This document shows positions 41,128 through 48,678 of a stretch of 64,000 nt of DNA, one piece after another; the stretch's first letter is position 1, and each line of letters begins with the position of its first letter. The notes under the pieces are model-generated. The model ran no database searches. It saw nothing but the letters and a program-made list of their open reading frames with translations, and had not been told where the DNA came from. The DNA comes from Parafrigoribacterium_A sp035571875 (lineage in GTDB: Bacteria; Actinomycetota; Actinomycetes; Actinomycetales; Microbacteriaceae): contig DATNBR010000079.1 in assembly GCA_035571875.1 (NCBI GenBank), forward strand, positions 57,521-121,520, in the 5' to 3' direction. A program made the position numbers and the translations under genes.

Positions 41128-41919
41128 ATGCGCAGCGGCCACTCCTCGGGCACACTTGCCGTCTACTACGAGCTTCGCGAACCAGAACGGATGCCGGACT
41201 CGCCCGTGCTCCCCACGGTGCTCCTGATCCACGGGGGTGGTTCGACCATCGAGAGCAACTGGGGCAACCTGATTCCCGAACTCGAGACGGGGCGGCGGCT
41301 TCTGGCCGTCGAACTGCAGGGTCACGGGCGAACGGCGTCGGGTGCGCGTGAACCGTCGTTCGTGAATTCCGCGGACGACGTCGCCGCGCTGCTCGATGAG
41401 CTTGGTCTCGGCGCCGTGGATGTTCTGGGATTCAGCAATGGCGGACAAGTGGCGATGCAGCTTGCGGCTCGGCGACCGGAGTTGGTGCGCCGCCTCATCG
41501 TGGCCTCGGCGCCGTATCGTCGCGACGGCATGATTGACGGCTTCTGGCCGTCGCTCGAATCCGCGACGTTCGAGAGCATGCCGCAGGTCTATGCCGACGC
41601 CGATCTCGCGGTCAGCGGCGACCGAGAGCATGCGCGTCGGATGTTCGAGCTCGATCGGGCCCTTATGCTCGGCTTCAGCGACTGGCCAGACGAGCTGCCG
41701 GCCTCGATCACCGCCAGAACACTCGTGATCGTCGGCGACCGCGACGTGGTCACGGTTGATCACGCCGTGAGACTGCGGGAGATCATCCCCGGCTCAGCAC
41801 TGCTCGTGGTGCCCGGCTTGCACGGCCAGTATCTGGGCGAGCGTTTGGCTGCGGAAGGCGGCCTGGGCTCGATGCGGCAGACCATTCCCGTCCTGCTCGG
41901 TTTCCTCGACGCGCCGTAG
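41128..41919 (+). CDS. Alpha/beta-fold hydrolase
   Basis: 263 residues from ATG 41128. VLLIHGGGSTIESNWGNLIPEL (oxyanion region), VELQGHGRTASG, the nucleophile elbow GFSNGG (S103), LVIVGDRDVVTVDHA (acid) and VVPGLHGQYLGE (His) form a complete hydrolase triad. No SD is visible; TACGAT at 41116-41121 just before the ATG suggests a leaderless transcript. A longer frame from ATG 41050 would start inside the operator and looks less likely. Substrate unknown. Confidence 0.85.
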   Translation: MRSGHSSGTLAVYYELREPERMPDSPVLPTVLLIHGGGSTIESNWGNLIPELETGRRLLAVELQGHGRTASGAREPSFVNSADDVAALLDELGLGAVDVLGFSNGGQVAMQLAARRPELVRRLIVASAPYRRDGMIDGFWPSLESATFESMPQVYADADLAVSGDREHARRMFELDRALMLGFSDWPDELPASITARTLVIVGDRDVVTVDHAVRLREIIPGSALLVVPGLHGQYLGERLAAEGGLGSMRQTIPVLLGFLDAP

Positions 41920-41941
41920 CCCCTGCACCGATTTGCTGTAG

Positions 41942-41959
41942 TGGCAAAGCAACTTGCCA
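41942..41959 (+). promoter_or_regulatory. Second copy of the putative XRE operator, before the methyltransferase
   Basis: TGGCAA-AGCAAC-TTGCCA is an 18-base inverted repeat (6-6-6), 42 bases before the methyltransferase start. It repeats the GGCAA-N6-TTGCC layout found at 41055-41070. It also lies 22 bases after the hydrolase stop codon. Confidence 0.65.
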
Positions 41960-42001
41960 ACAACCCTCGTCGCTTGCAAGCTTGAGGGGGAGGTGGTCAG
42001 G

Positions 42002-42730
42002 ATGACCGAGGAACAGGGTGGCCGAGCGGACGGACGCGCGAGCAAGCGAGGCGACACGCCTCACGCTTCCCATGCCGCAGAGGGTCACCGGGATCGCGCG
42101 GAGCAGGGGACCGCTGAGTTCTGGGAGGAGTTCTACGGAGAGAGCGGCCCGTGGACCGGGAATCCGAACGCTGCGCTCGTCACGGAACTCGAGCGGCAGC
42201 CACTCCGCCCGGGTTCAGCTCTCGATGTCGGCTGCGGCACCGGCGGTGACGCGATCTGGCTCGCCGCTGAGGGCTGGAGCGTCACCGGTGTCGACATCTC
42301 GCGGGCGGCTCTTGCTCAGGCCGCTGCGGCGACGGAGGCAGCTGGGGCCGCGGGGCGTGAGTACAGCATCCGGTGGCTGCAGGCCGATCTCGAGACGGGC
42401 TTTCCCGAGGGAAGCTGGGATCTCGTGAACGTCGCCTATCTGCACTCCCCTGTGGCGCTCACACGCGAGCGCATCCTCAACCGCGCGGCGGCGGCGGTTG
42501 CTCCCGGCGGCACGCTCGTGATCATCGGTCATCAGGGCACGGTGCACTGGGCCGAGGGCTCGGAGCAGCGCCCCTCGTTCCCGACCATCGACGAGACGCT
42601 CGGCGCCCTCGACCTCGTGGGGTGGACGCTCGTCCACTCGGGCGAGGTGTCAGTGTCGCGCCGTATGCCTGACGGCACGAGCGGAACGCACGTCGACGGC
42701 GTGATCCGCCTCCGCAGGGAACCCCGGTAG
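42002..42730 (+). CDS. SAM-dependent class I methyltransferase
   Basis: 242 residues from ATG 42002, with GGGGGAGG upstream. Motif I is ALDVGCGTGGDAIWLAAEGW, followed by VTGVDISRAALAQAA (motif post I), WDLVNVAYLHSP and a late VAPGGTLVIIGHQG strand. FWEEFYGESGPWTGNPNAALV at the N-terminus resembles the thiopurine/tellurite-type methyltransferase start. It is 82 bases downstream of the hydrolase gene and has its own operator copy, so it probably belongs to the same regulon. Substrate unknown. Confidence 0.88.
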   Translation: MTEEQGGRADGRASKRGDTPHASHAAEGHRDRAEQGTAEFWEEFYGESGPWTGNPNAALVTELERQPLRPGSALDVGCGTGGDAIWLAAEGWSVTGVDISRAALAQAAAATEAAGAAGREYSIRWLQADLETGFPEGSWDLVNVAYLHSPVALTRERILNRAAAAVAPGGTLVIIGHQGTVHWAEGSEQRPSFPTIDETLGALDLVGWTLVHSGEVSVSRRMPDGTSGTHVDGVIRLRREPR

Positions 42731-42737
42731 AGCAGAC

Positions 42738-43334
42738 TCAGCCTTCGACGGCTGTCGCCTCGACATCCACGGCGTCTTCGTCCTCGTCACTCACCCAGAG
42801 TTCGTCATCGGCGCGGAGGGTCTGCCACGCGGCGTACGCGACGCCCGCCACGGCAACAACCCCGAGGCCGATGAGGATGTACCTGCCGGGCCCAGCGGAC
42901 TTGGTGGCAGCAGGCATGACCTTCGCACCAACCTTCGCGCCGACCTTTCCGGCCCGACCGAGTGCCTCTCGCACCTGCGGATTCTTCGTCGCCTCGATCA
43001 CGGCGAGGGCGGAGCTGAGCGCGGAAGTCACGGCCGGCAACACGTCGTCGACAAACTTCTCGCGCGTCGCGCCCGCCGCATTGCGCGTCGCGGCGAGGCC
43101 CGATGCAACGCTGGGGCGCAGGTGGTTGTCGACGGCATCGCGCACGCGCGGAGCCACCTCCTCGCGACCCAAGTGGGTGGCCTGCCGACCGGCGTCGCGC
43201 ACGACCTTCGACGCTCGATCGAGCACCTCGCGCTGCTCGTCCCAGAGCTGGGCGGCGTCGCCGCGCAACTTCTTCAGTTCCTTCTGGCGCTTTCGTGACA
43301 GTCCCACAGAGTCCTCCTCGTGCCGAATGGACAT
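42738..43334 (-). CDS. Membrane-anchored helical protein of unknown function
   Basis: 198 residues from ATG 43334 (GGGAGGATTGGAGCG upstream). A basic N-terminus (LSRKRQKELKKLRGDAAQLWDEQREVLDRASKVVRDA) and long amphipathic helices lead to one C-terminal membrane segment (YILIGLGVVAVAGVAYAAW) and an acidic tip (DEDEDAVDVEATAVEG). The Ala-rich middle (VGAKVGAKVMPAATKSAG) contains a small internal repeat. I do not recognise a family with certainty. It is convergent with the methyltransferase and divergent from the cyclophilin gene. Confidence 0.78.
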   Translation of the reverse strand: MSIRHEEDSVGLSRKRQKELKKLRGDAAQLWDEQREVLDRASKVVRDAGRQATHLGREEVAPRVRDAVDNHLRPSVASGLAATRNAAGATREKFVDDVLPAVTSALSSALAVIEATKNPQVREALGRAGKVGAKVGAKVMPAATKSAGPGRYILIGLGVVAVAGVAYAAWQTLRADDELWVSDEDEDAVDVEATAVEG

Positions 43335-43443
43335 CGCTCCAATCCTCCCATGCACCCGGGAGGCGACCAAGGCATTACCAGTTGCCCCACAGGGAATGCC
43401 CAGCGTCGCGGTCCCGCGGAGAATGCTGTGGAAGAATAGTCCA

Positions 43444-43983
43444 ATGCCTGTGCACACTCACGTAGCCACCTTCCACACCTCCCTCGGCGACATCAAGGTC
43501 AACCTTCTCGGCAACCACGCGCCGAAGACCGTCGCCAACTTCGTCGGTCTCGCCACGGGCGAGATCGAATGGACCCACCCCGCAACGGGCAAGGTGTCCA
43601 AAGACAAGCTGTACGACGGTGTGATCTTCCACCGCATCATCGATGACTTCATGATCCAGGGCGGCGACCCGCTCGGACAGGGCACCGGTGGCCCCGGCTA
43701 CCAGTTCGACGACGAGATCCACCCTGAACTCGACTTCACCCAGCCCTACGTGCTGGCGATGGCGAACGCCGGCATCCAGATGGGTCGGGGCACTAACGGC
43801 TCGCAATTCTTCATCACGACCGTTCCGACCACCTGGCTGCAGGGCAAGCACACCATCTTCGGCAGGGTCGAAGACGAGGAGTCGAAGAACGTCGTCAAGA
43901 AGATCGAGGCCGTGAAGAAGGATGGCCGCGACCGCCCGCTTGAAGACGTCGTCATCCAGAGCATCACCATCGACGAGGTCTAG
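43444..43983 (+). CDS. Peptidyl-prolyl cis-trans isomerase (cyclophilin)
   Basis: 179 residues. VATFHTSLGDIKVNLLGNHAPKTVANFVGLA, FHRIIDDFMIQGGDPLGQGTGGPGYQFDDEI and NGSQFFITTVPTTWLQGKHTIFGRV are the cyclophilin core with the catalytic Arg and the FxMxG-type region (SQFFIT). It has no signal peptide, so it is cytoplasmic, like PpiA of Mycobacterium. Start ATG 43444 is chosen for the family N-terminus; a longer frame upstream is antisense to the preceding gene. Confidence 0.95.
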   Translation: MPVHTHVATFHTSLGDIKVNLLGNHAPKTVANFVGLATGEIEWTHPATGKVSKDKLYDGVIFHRIIDDFMIQGGDPLGQGTGGPGYQFDDEIHPELDFTQPYVLAMANAGIQMGRGTNGSQFFITTVPTTWLQGKHTIFGRVEDEESKNVVKKIEAVKKDGRDRPLEDVVIQSITIDEV

Positions 43984-43998
43984 TCTCGTGGCACGACC

Positions 43999-44871
43999 GT
44001 GACAGACGCCTTGCCCGAGGCGGAGCACAATCCGGCCAACTTCTGTTACCGGCATCCCGACCGGCAGAGTTTCATTCTCTGCCAACGCTGTGGACGCACG
44101 ATCTGCCCGGAATGCCAGACTCAGGCCGCGGTCGGCGTGCACTGCCCGGAATGCACGAGAGAAGCCCGCATGAGTGCGCCGAGGCGCAGGCCCGCAGCGG
44201 TCACTGCTGCGCGCGTCGCCCTCGGCAACGGTGCTCCCGTGGCGACCTGGTCGATCATGGCGCTGTGCGTGCTCGTCTTCATCGTGCAGTACGCGACCGG
44301 CGGACCGGGTGGCGGGCTGGCGACCTTGGCGCTCATCGACTTCTCGCCCTGGGTTCCGAGTGAACCGTGGCGGATGCTGACGGCGCTGTTCCTGCACGCG
44401 TCGTTCATTCACATCGCGCTCAACATGTTCTCGCTCTATGTCTTCGGTCCGATCCTGGAGCGGATGCTCGGCCGCACGCGCTTCATCGTGCTGTACCTGC
44501 TGAGCGGATACGGCGGGTCGCTCGCGGTGCTGCTGATCGACCCGAGCATTCCGGTGCTCGGCGCATCCGGTGCACTCTTCGGTCTGTTCACGGCATTCTT
44601 CGTCATTCAGCGCGGGCTCGGTGGCAACGGCAACTCGCTGCTCGTGCTCATCGCGATCAACCTCGTGATCGGCTTCGTGCCCGGATTGAACATCGCGTGG
44701 CAGGCCCACGTGGGAGGTTTGGTCGTGGGTGCGCTCGTCGCGCTCATCTTCATGCGAACGAGGCGGATCGATCGGCGAACGACCCAGATCCTGCTGCTCG
44801 TCGGGCTTGCGATCGTGCTCATCGCCCTCACGGTGGTGGGCATTCAGCTCATGCCGGCGCGGCTGTCCTGA
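43999..44871 (+). CDS. Rhomboid intramembrane serine protease with N-terminal zinc-ribbon
   Basis: 290 residues from GTG 43999. Residues 17-55 are a B-box-like zinc ribbon (CYRHPDRQSFILCQRCGRTICPECQTQAAVGVHCPEC). The rest is a six-helix rhomboid domain with catalytic S190 in GASGALFG and H237 in WQAHVGGLV, plus FLHASFIHIALNMFSLYVFGP. It cleaves membrane proteins within the bilayer. The cyclophilin gene is 15 bases upstream, so the two may be co-transcribed. The zinc-ribbon may read the membrane or a protein partner; not proven. Confidence 0.92.
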   Translation: MTDALPEAEHNPANFCYRHPDRQSFILCQRCGRTICPECQTQAAVGVHCPECTREARMSAPRRRPAAVTAARVALGNGAPVATWSIMALCVLVFIVQYATGGPGGGLATLALIDFSPWVPSEPWRMLTALFLHASFIHIALNMFSLYVFGPILERMLGRTRFIVLYLLSGYGGSLAVLLIDPSIPVLGASGALFGLFTAFFVIQRGLGGNGNSLLVLIAINLVIGFVPGLNIAWQAHVGGLVVGALVALIFMRTRRIDRRTTQILLLVGLAIVLIALTVVGIQLMPARLS

Positions 44872-44874
44872 AAG

Positions 44875-44935
44875 TTATCCACAGGGCTTTCCACAATGGG
44901 GATAATTACACCGCTGTAATTGACCTCATTGTGGA
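44875..44935. repeat. Nested inverted repeat with DnaA box between rhomboid gene and crgA
   Basis: TTATCCACA (44875-44883, perfect DnaA box) is followed by TCCACAATG (44890-44898), then AATTACA-CCGC-TGTAATT (44904-44921), then CATTGTGGA (44927-44935), the complement of the first arm. The whole folds as a 46-base cruciform/hairpin. It lies between two convergent genes. No clear T-run follows, so a terminator role is uncertain. Confidence 0.75.
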
Positions 44936-44969
44936 GGACAGGCGCGTACCCCCACGGAAGAGGTGGTCG

Positions 44970-45218
44970 TCAGCGCCAGCGAGTGGTCATCAGGAACCCT
45001 ACAAAGAGGATGCCGAAACCTACCAGGATGTTCCAGTTGTCGAGCTCGGGGACGGGCAGCTTCACCTCGCCGCTGACGTAAAAGACGATGATCCAGGCGA
45101 GGCCGATGAGCATCAGCCCGAACATGATCGGCTTGAACCAGACGGGGTTCGGGGCATCGTCGCCGGTGCGAGCGGTCTGGGGTCGTTCGGGCTTCGTACG
45201 AGTAGTCGATCTGGCCAT
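44970..45218 (-). CDS. crgA: Cell division protein CrgA
   Basis: 82 residues from ATG 45218: a basic/hydrophilic N-terminus (ARSTTRTKPERPQTARTG) and two membrane segments (KPIMFGLMLIGLAWIIVFYVSG and NILVGFGILFVGFLMTTRW). PNPVWFKPIMFGLMLIGLAWI is the conserved CrgA stretch. CrgA links FtsZ and peptidoglycan synthases at the septum in actinobacteria. It is divergent from the sortase gene. Confidence 0.93.
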   Translation of the reverse strand: MARSTTRTKPERPQTARTGDDAPNPVWFKPIMFGLMLIGLAWIIVFYVSGEVKLPVPELDNWNILVGFGILFVGFLMTTRWR

Positions 45219-45309
45219 GCCCCAGATTCTAGCGTGAAAGCCTCGGTGGCCAGCCCGAGACCTCGTGCGGCAGGCGTCCGTGCGGTAGCGGTCGCCTAGA
45301 ATCGACAGC

Positions 45310-46071
45310 ATGACCGCTGCCCCGCCACCGAGCCCCCGAGGGGGTAAGCGACGGTTCAGCATCATCGGCCTCATCGGTGAACTGCTCATCACCGCCGGCG
45401 TTCTCGTGTTCCTCTTTCTCGGTTGGCAGTTGTGGCTGAACGATCTGATCGTCGGGGCCCAGCAGGACAAGGCCGCGGTGCAACTCGCCAAGGAGTGGAG
45501 CGGCTCGGTACCGACCCGCACCCGTCCGACCACCGTTGCACCGCCCGACTATGGCACGCCGGTCGTGCCGGCCGTGCAGTCGAACGCCACGAAATTCGCG
45601 GTGCTGTACATCCCGAGGTTCGGCGCGGACTACGCTCGTGCCATCGCGGAGGGTGTGGGTACGAGCGACGTGCTCGACAAGGGGATCCTCGGCCACTATC
45701 CGGACTCCCAGTTGCCCGGAGCGATCGGCAACTTCGCCGTGGCCGGCCACCGCACCACGCACGGGGCACCGCTCAAACAGATCGCGAGCCTCAGGGTCGG
45801 CGACAAGATCTACGTGCAGACCGCCGACGGCTACTTCACCTACGACTTCCGGGGGCTCGAGTACGTGCGGCCCACCGGTGTCGGCGTCATCGACCCGGTG
45901 CCGCAGAACCCCGGCGTTGCACCCACCGACCGCATCATGACCATGACCAGCTGTAACCCGATGTTCTCGTCCTCCGAACGAATCGTCGGCTACGCGGTGT
46001 TCGATTCGTGGCAGCCGACATCCGCGGGTCCGCCCGCCGAGATCGCGGCAACCGTGAAGGCGAGAGGATAG
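45310..46071 (+). CDS. Class E sortase
   Basis: 253 residues. An N-terminal membrane anchor (FSIIGLIGELLITAGVLVFLFLGWQLW) precedes the sortase barrel with catalytic H147 (VAGHRTTHGAPL) and C215 in MTMTSCNPMFSSSERI. Class E enzymes attach LAxTG-type proteins to the wall in actinobacteria; its place between crgA and pabA is the usual one. An Arg further on (SERIVGYA) is the expected third residue. Confidence 0.93.
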   Translation: MTAAPPPSPRGGKRRFSIIGLIGELLITAGVLVFLFLGWQLWLNDLIVGAQQDKAAVQLAKEWSGSVPTRTRPTTVAPPDYGTPVVPAVQSNATKFAVLYIPRFGADYARAIAEGVGTSDVLDKGILGHYPDSQLPGAIGNFAVAGHRTTHGAPLKQIASLRVGDKIYVQTADGYFTYDFRGLEYVRPTGVGVIDPVPQNPGVAPTDRIMTMTSCNPMFSSSERIVGYAVFDSWQPTSAGPPAEIAATVKARG

Positions 46072-46075
46072 GGCT

Positions 46076-46234
46076 ATGTACGCGGCTCTCTGGCGCATCC
46101 TTCCCGGACCGGTATGGTGGCGCATCGTGCAGCTGATCGTGCTGTTTGCGATCGTGCTGCTCGTGCTCGTGCTGTTCGTCTTCCCCTGGCTCAACGAATG
46201 GATCAACGTGAGTGACGTTACGGTGAACACATGA
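46076..46234 (+). CDS. 52-residue single-pass membrane protein
   Basis: MYAALWRILPGPVWWRIVQL begins the protein, followed by one long hydrophobic helix and FPWLNEWINVSDVTVNT. The ATG at 46076 is four bases after the sortase stop, and the TGA overlaps the pabA start (ATGA), so it is translated inside the same operon. It looks like the small membrane protein that related genomes keep between the sortase and pabA genes. Function unknown. Confidence 0.82.
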   Translation: MYAALWRILPGPVWWRIVQLIVLFAIVLLVLVLFVFPWLNEWINVSDVTVNT

Positions 46235-46869
46235 CCCGCGTTCTCGTCATCGACAACTACGACAGCTTCGTCTACACGCTCAACGGCTACCTGCTGCAAT
46301 TGGGCGCGGAGACTGAGGTGCTGCGCAACGACGCCTTCGACGCGGATGACGCCGCCGCGCGTATCGCCGAGTACGACGCCGTTCTGCTGTCGCCCGGTCC
46401 CGGTACGCCGGCCGACGCCGGAGTGTCGATCCCGATCGTGCATGCAGCACTCGCCGCGGGATCCCCGTTGCTCGGTGTGTGCCTCGGCCATCAGGCGATC
46501 GCCGAGGCGCTGGGCGCGACGGTCACCCACGCCGACGAACTGATGCACGGTAAGACCTCGCTCATCACCCACGACGACAGCGATTTCTATGCCGGCGTGC
46601 CGCAGCCGTTCAACGCGACGCGGTACCACTCCCTGGCCGTGGTGGACTCGACGGTTCCATCGCAGCTCGTGGTCACCTCGCGCACGCAGGGTGGGGTCAT
46701 CATGGGATTCCGGCACGAGAGCGCGCCGGTGTTCGGGGTGCAGTTCCACCCGGAATCGGTGCTCACCGAGGGTGGCTACTTCATGCTCGCGAACTGGCTC
46801 GCCGTGGCGGGTCTCCCCACGGCGAGGGACGCTGCCCAAGGGCTCACCCCGCTCGTGAAGCTCAACTGA
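46231..46869 (+). CDS. pabA: Anthranilate/aminodeoxychorismate synthase glutamine amidotransferase subunit
   Basis: 212 residues, class I glutaminase: RVLVIDNYDSFVYTLNGYLLQLGAE, VLLSPGPGTPADAG, the nucleophile motif LLGVCLGHQAIAEALGA, and the His-Glu part FGVQFHPESVLTEGGY. It releases ammonia from glutamine for chorismate-using partner PabB or TrpE. The gene is not beside trpE, so it could serve both folate and tryptophan synthesis. Coupled to the 52-residue protein upstream. Confidence 0.92.
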   Translation: MTRVLVIDNYDSFVYTLNGYLLQLGAETEVLRNDAFDADDAAARIAEYDAVLLSPGPGTPADAGVSIPIVHAALAAGSPLLGVCLGHQAIAEALGATVTHADELMHGKTSLITHDDSDFYAGVPQPFNATRYHSLAVVDSTVPSQLVVTSRTQGGVIMGFRHESAPVFGVQFHPESVLTEGGYFMLANWLAVAGLPTARDAAQGLTPLVKLN

Positions 46870-46915
46870 CTCGAGGCCTCAGCGACTGCGCGAGGCCTCA
46901 GCGACGCATCCGGAA

Positions 46916-48613
46916 TCAACCGCCGCTGCAGTAGGTGAGCGTCACCGCCGAGCGCTGCGGTTGGTCACCCTTCGGCAGCGATTGGGCTGTCACCTTGTAA
47001 CCGGTGCAGCCGGAATCGCCCTGCACACTCACCGAGAGCTGCAGCGCGGACAACTGCTTGTTCGCATCCGTGATCGGGAGGCCTATGACCTCGGGCACGG
47101 TGACCAGCCCATCCGAGACCACGAGGTCGATCACGTCGCCCTCGTCGGCGGAGGCGTTGCTCTCGGGGCTGCTGCGGATGACGACACCCGCTGGCACGCT
47201 CGGCGAATGTTCGGTCGTCACCGCGCCGGGTTTGAGGCCGCGCTGGGTGAGGGCTGCCTTGGCGGCATCTTCGGTGAGGTTGGTCATCGCGGGCACCGTC
47301 ACCTGGCTCTTGCCGAGCGAGACGTAGACCTGAATCGACTGACCGGCACCCACCTTCGTGCCGGCGGTGGGCGTGGTGCGGATGATCGCCCCGGCCGGCA
47401 CGGTCTTGCTCTGCTCCTGAACGCGGTCGGGTACGAGCTTCAGCGCCGTGAGTTTTTTCGCACCGGTGTCATAACTCTCGCCCACGATAGAGGGGACCCG
47501 CACCGAGAGGCCGCTGCTGAGTTCGCTACCGCTCGGGAGGTTGACCACCCAGAAGACCACGGCGACCAGGATCACGAGCACCATGGCGATGCCGGCCCAG
47601 ATCCAGGCGACCGGCGGCCTGGTCTGCGTGCGCATGGCGCGATCATCGTCGCGAGAGGCGAGCTGGCGAAGGGCGGCCTCAGAGCCGGCGGTCGCGCTGG
47701 GGCTCGCGCCAAACAGTGTGGCGTTGAAGTCGTTCACCGGCAGCTTGCGGGTCGGAACCTCGCCAGCCGCGGCCGTCTCGAGGTCGTCGCGGAACTCCGC
47801 CGCCGTCTGGAAGCGCTCGAACTTGTCTTTGGCCAAGGCATGGAGCACGACGGCGTCGAGTGCGGGAGACACCCGTGGATTGAGAGTGCTCGGTGCGACC
47901 GGCGTCTCGCTGATGTGCTGGTAGGCGACGGCGGCGGCGCGATCACCGCGGAAGGGGGGTCGCCCGGTGAGAAGCTCGAAGAGCACGACTCCGGTGGAGT
48001 ACAGGTCGGTGCGCGCGTCCACCGTCTCGCCGCGGGCCTGCTCCGGCGAGAAGTACTGCGCCGTTCCGAGAACGGCACTCGTGTCGGCGACGGTGGCCGA
48101 ATTATCCGACACCGCTCGCGCGATGCCGAAGTCCATGACCTTGACCTGGCCGTTCTGGGTGACCATGACATTGCCGGGCTTGATGTCGCGGTGCACGAGC
48201 AGCGCGCGGTGGCTGTACTCGAGTGCGGTGAGGATGCCCGCGACGATCCGCACGGCCTCCTTCGGCTCGAGCGGCCCCTCGGCGATGATGTCGCGCAGCA
48301 AGCGACCGTCGACGTATTCCATAACGATGTACGGAACCTGCGTCTCGACGCCGTTGGGCTCGCGCACCGTCTCTTCGCCCGCGTCGAAGACGCGGACGAT
48401 CGTGGGGTGAGCCATGCGCGCGGCCTTCTGCGCCTCTTCGCGGAACAGCACCCGGAACTTCGGGTCGGTGGCGAGCGCTGGCTTCAGGAGCTTGATGGCG
48501 ACGCGGCGACCGAGACGCGAGTCCGTGCCGAGGTGTACATCCGACATTCCGCCGCGACCGATGAGGTCACCGACCTGGTATCTGCCAGCGAGCAGGCGGG
48601 TACCTTCAGTCAC
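46916..48613 (-). CDS. pknB: Serine/threonine kinase PknB with PASTA domains
   Basis: 565 residues. The kinase domain (about 12-275) has YQVGDLIGRGGMSDVHLG, RVAIKLLKPALA, the catalytic VHRDIKPGNVMVTQNG and DFGIARAVSDNSATVAD. A juxtamembrane region and a single helix (WIWAGIAMVLVILVAVVFWVV, near 340) lead to three PASTA repeats (starting VPSIVGESYDTG, VPAMTNLTEDAAK and VPEVIGLPITDANK). PASTA repeats bind muropeptides; kinase activity controls cell division and wall synthesis. A Cys pair lies in the last repeat. Last gene of the fhaA-pknB operon. Confidence 0.95.
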   Translation of the reverse strand: MTEGTRLLAGRYQVGDLIGRGGMSDVHLGTDSRLGRRVAIKLLKPALATDPKFRVLFREEAQKAARMAHPTIVRVFDAGEETVREPNGVETQVPYIVMEYVDGRLLRDIIAEGPLEPKEAVRIVAGILTALEYSHRALLVHRDIKPGNVMVTQNGQVKVMDFGIARAVSDNSATVADTSAVLGTAQYFSPEQARGETVDARTDLYSTGVVLFELLTGRPPFRGDRAAAVAYQHISETPVAPSTLNPRVSPALDAVVLHALAKDKFERFQTAAEFRDDLETAAAGEVPTRKLPVNDFNATLFGASPSATAGSEAALRQLASRDDDRAMRTQTRPPVAWIWAGIAMVLVILVAVVFWVVNLPSGSELSSGLSVRVPSIVGESYDTGAKKLTALKLVPDRVQEQSKTVPAGAIIRTTPTAGTKVGAGQSIQVYVSLGKSQVTVPAMTNLTEDAAKAALTQRGLKPGAVTTEHSPSVPAGVVIRSSPESNASADEGDVIDLVVSDGLVTVPEVIGLPITDANKQLSALQLSVSVQGDSGCTGYKVTAQSLPKGDQPQRSAVTLTYCSGG

Positions 48614-48678
48614 GTGCTATCTCCTGGTGGCGTGGGTGGTCTACCTGCCAAGTGTAATGCGTGAATTGGACCGGTATT

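Noticed and set aside
43334..43457. Longer N-terminus of the helical membrane protein (from 43457)
   Set aside because: It runs into the cyclophilin gene start region and has no start signal; ATG 43334 has a strong one.
46961..48664. 567-codon plus-strand open frame opposite pknB
   Set aside because: Antisense shadow; His/Gly/Arg-rich with no recognisable fold.
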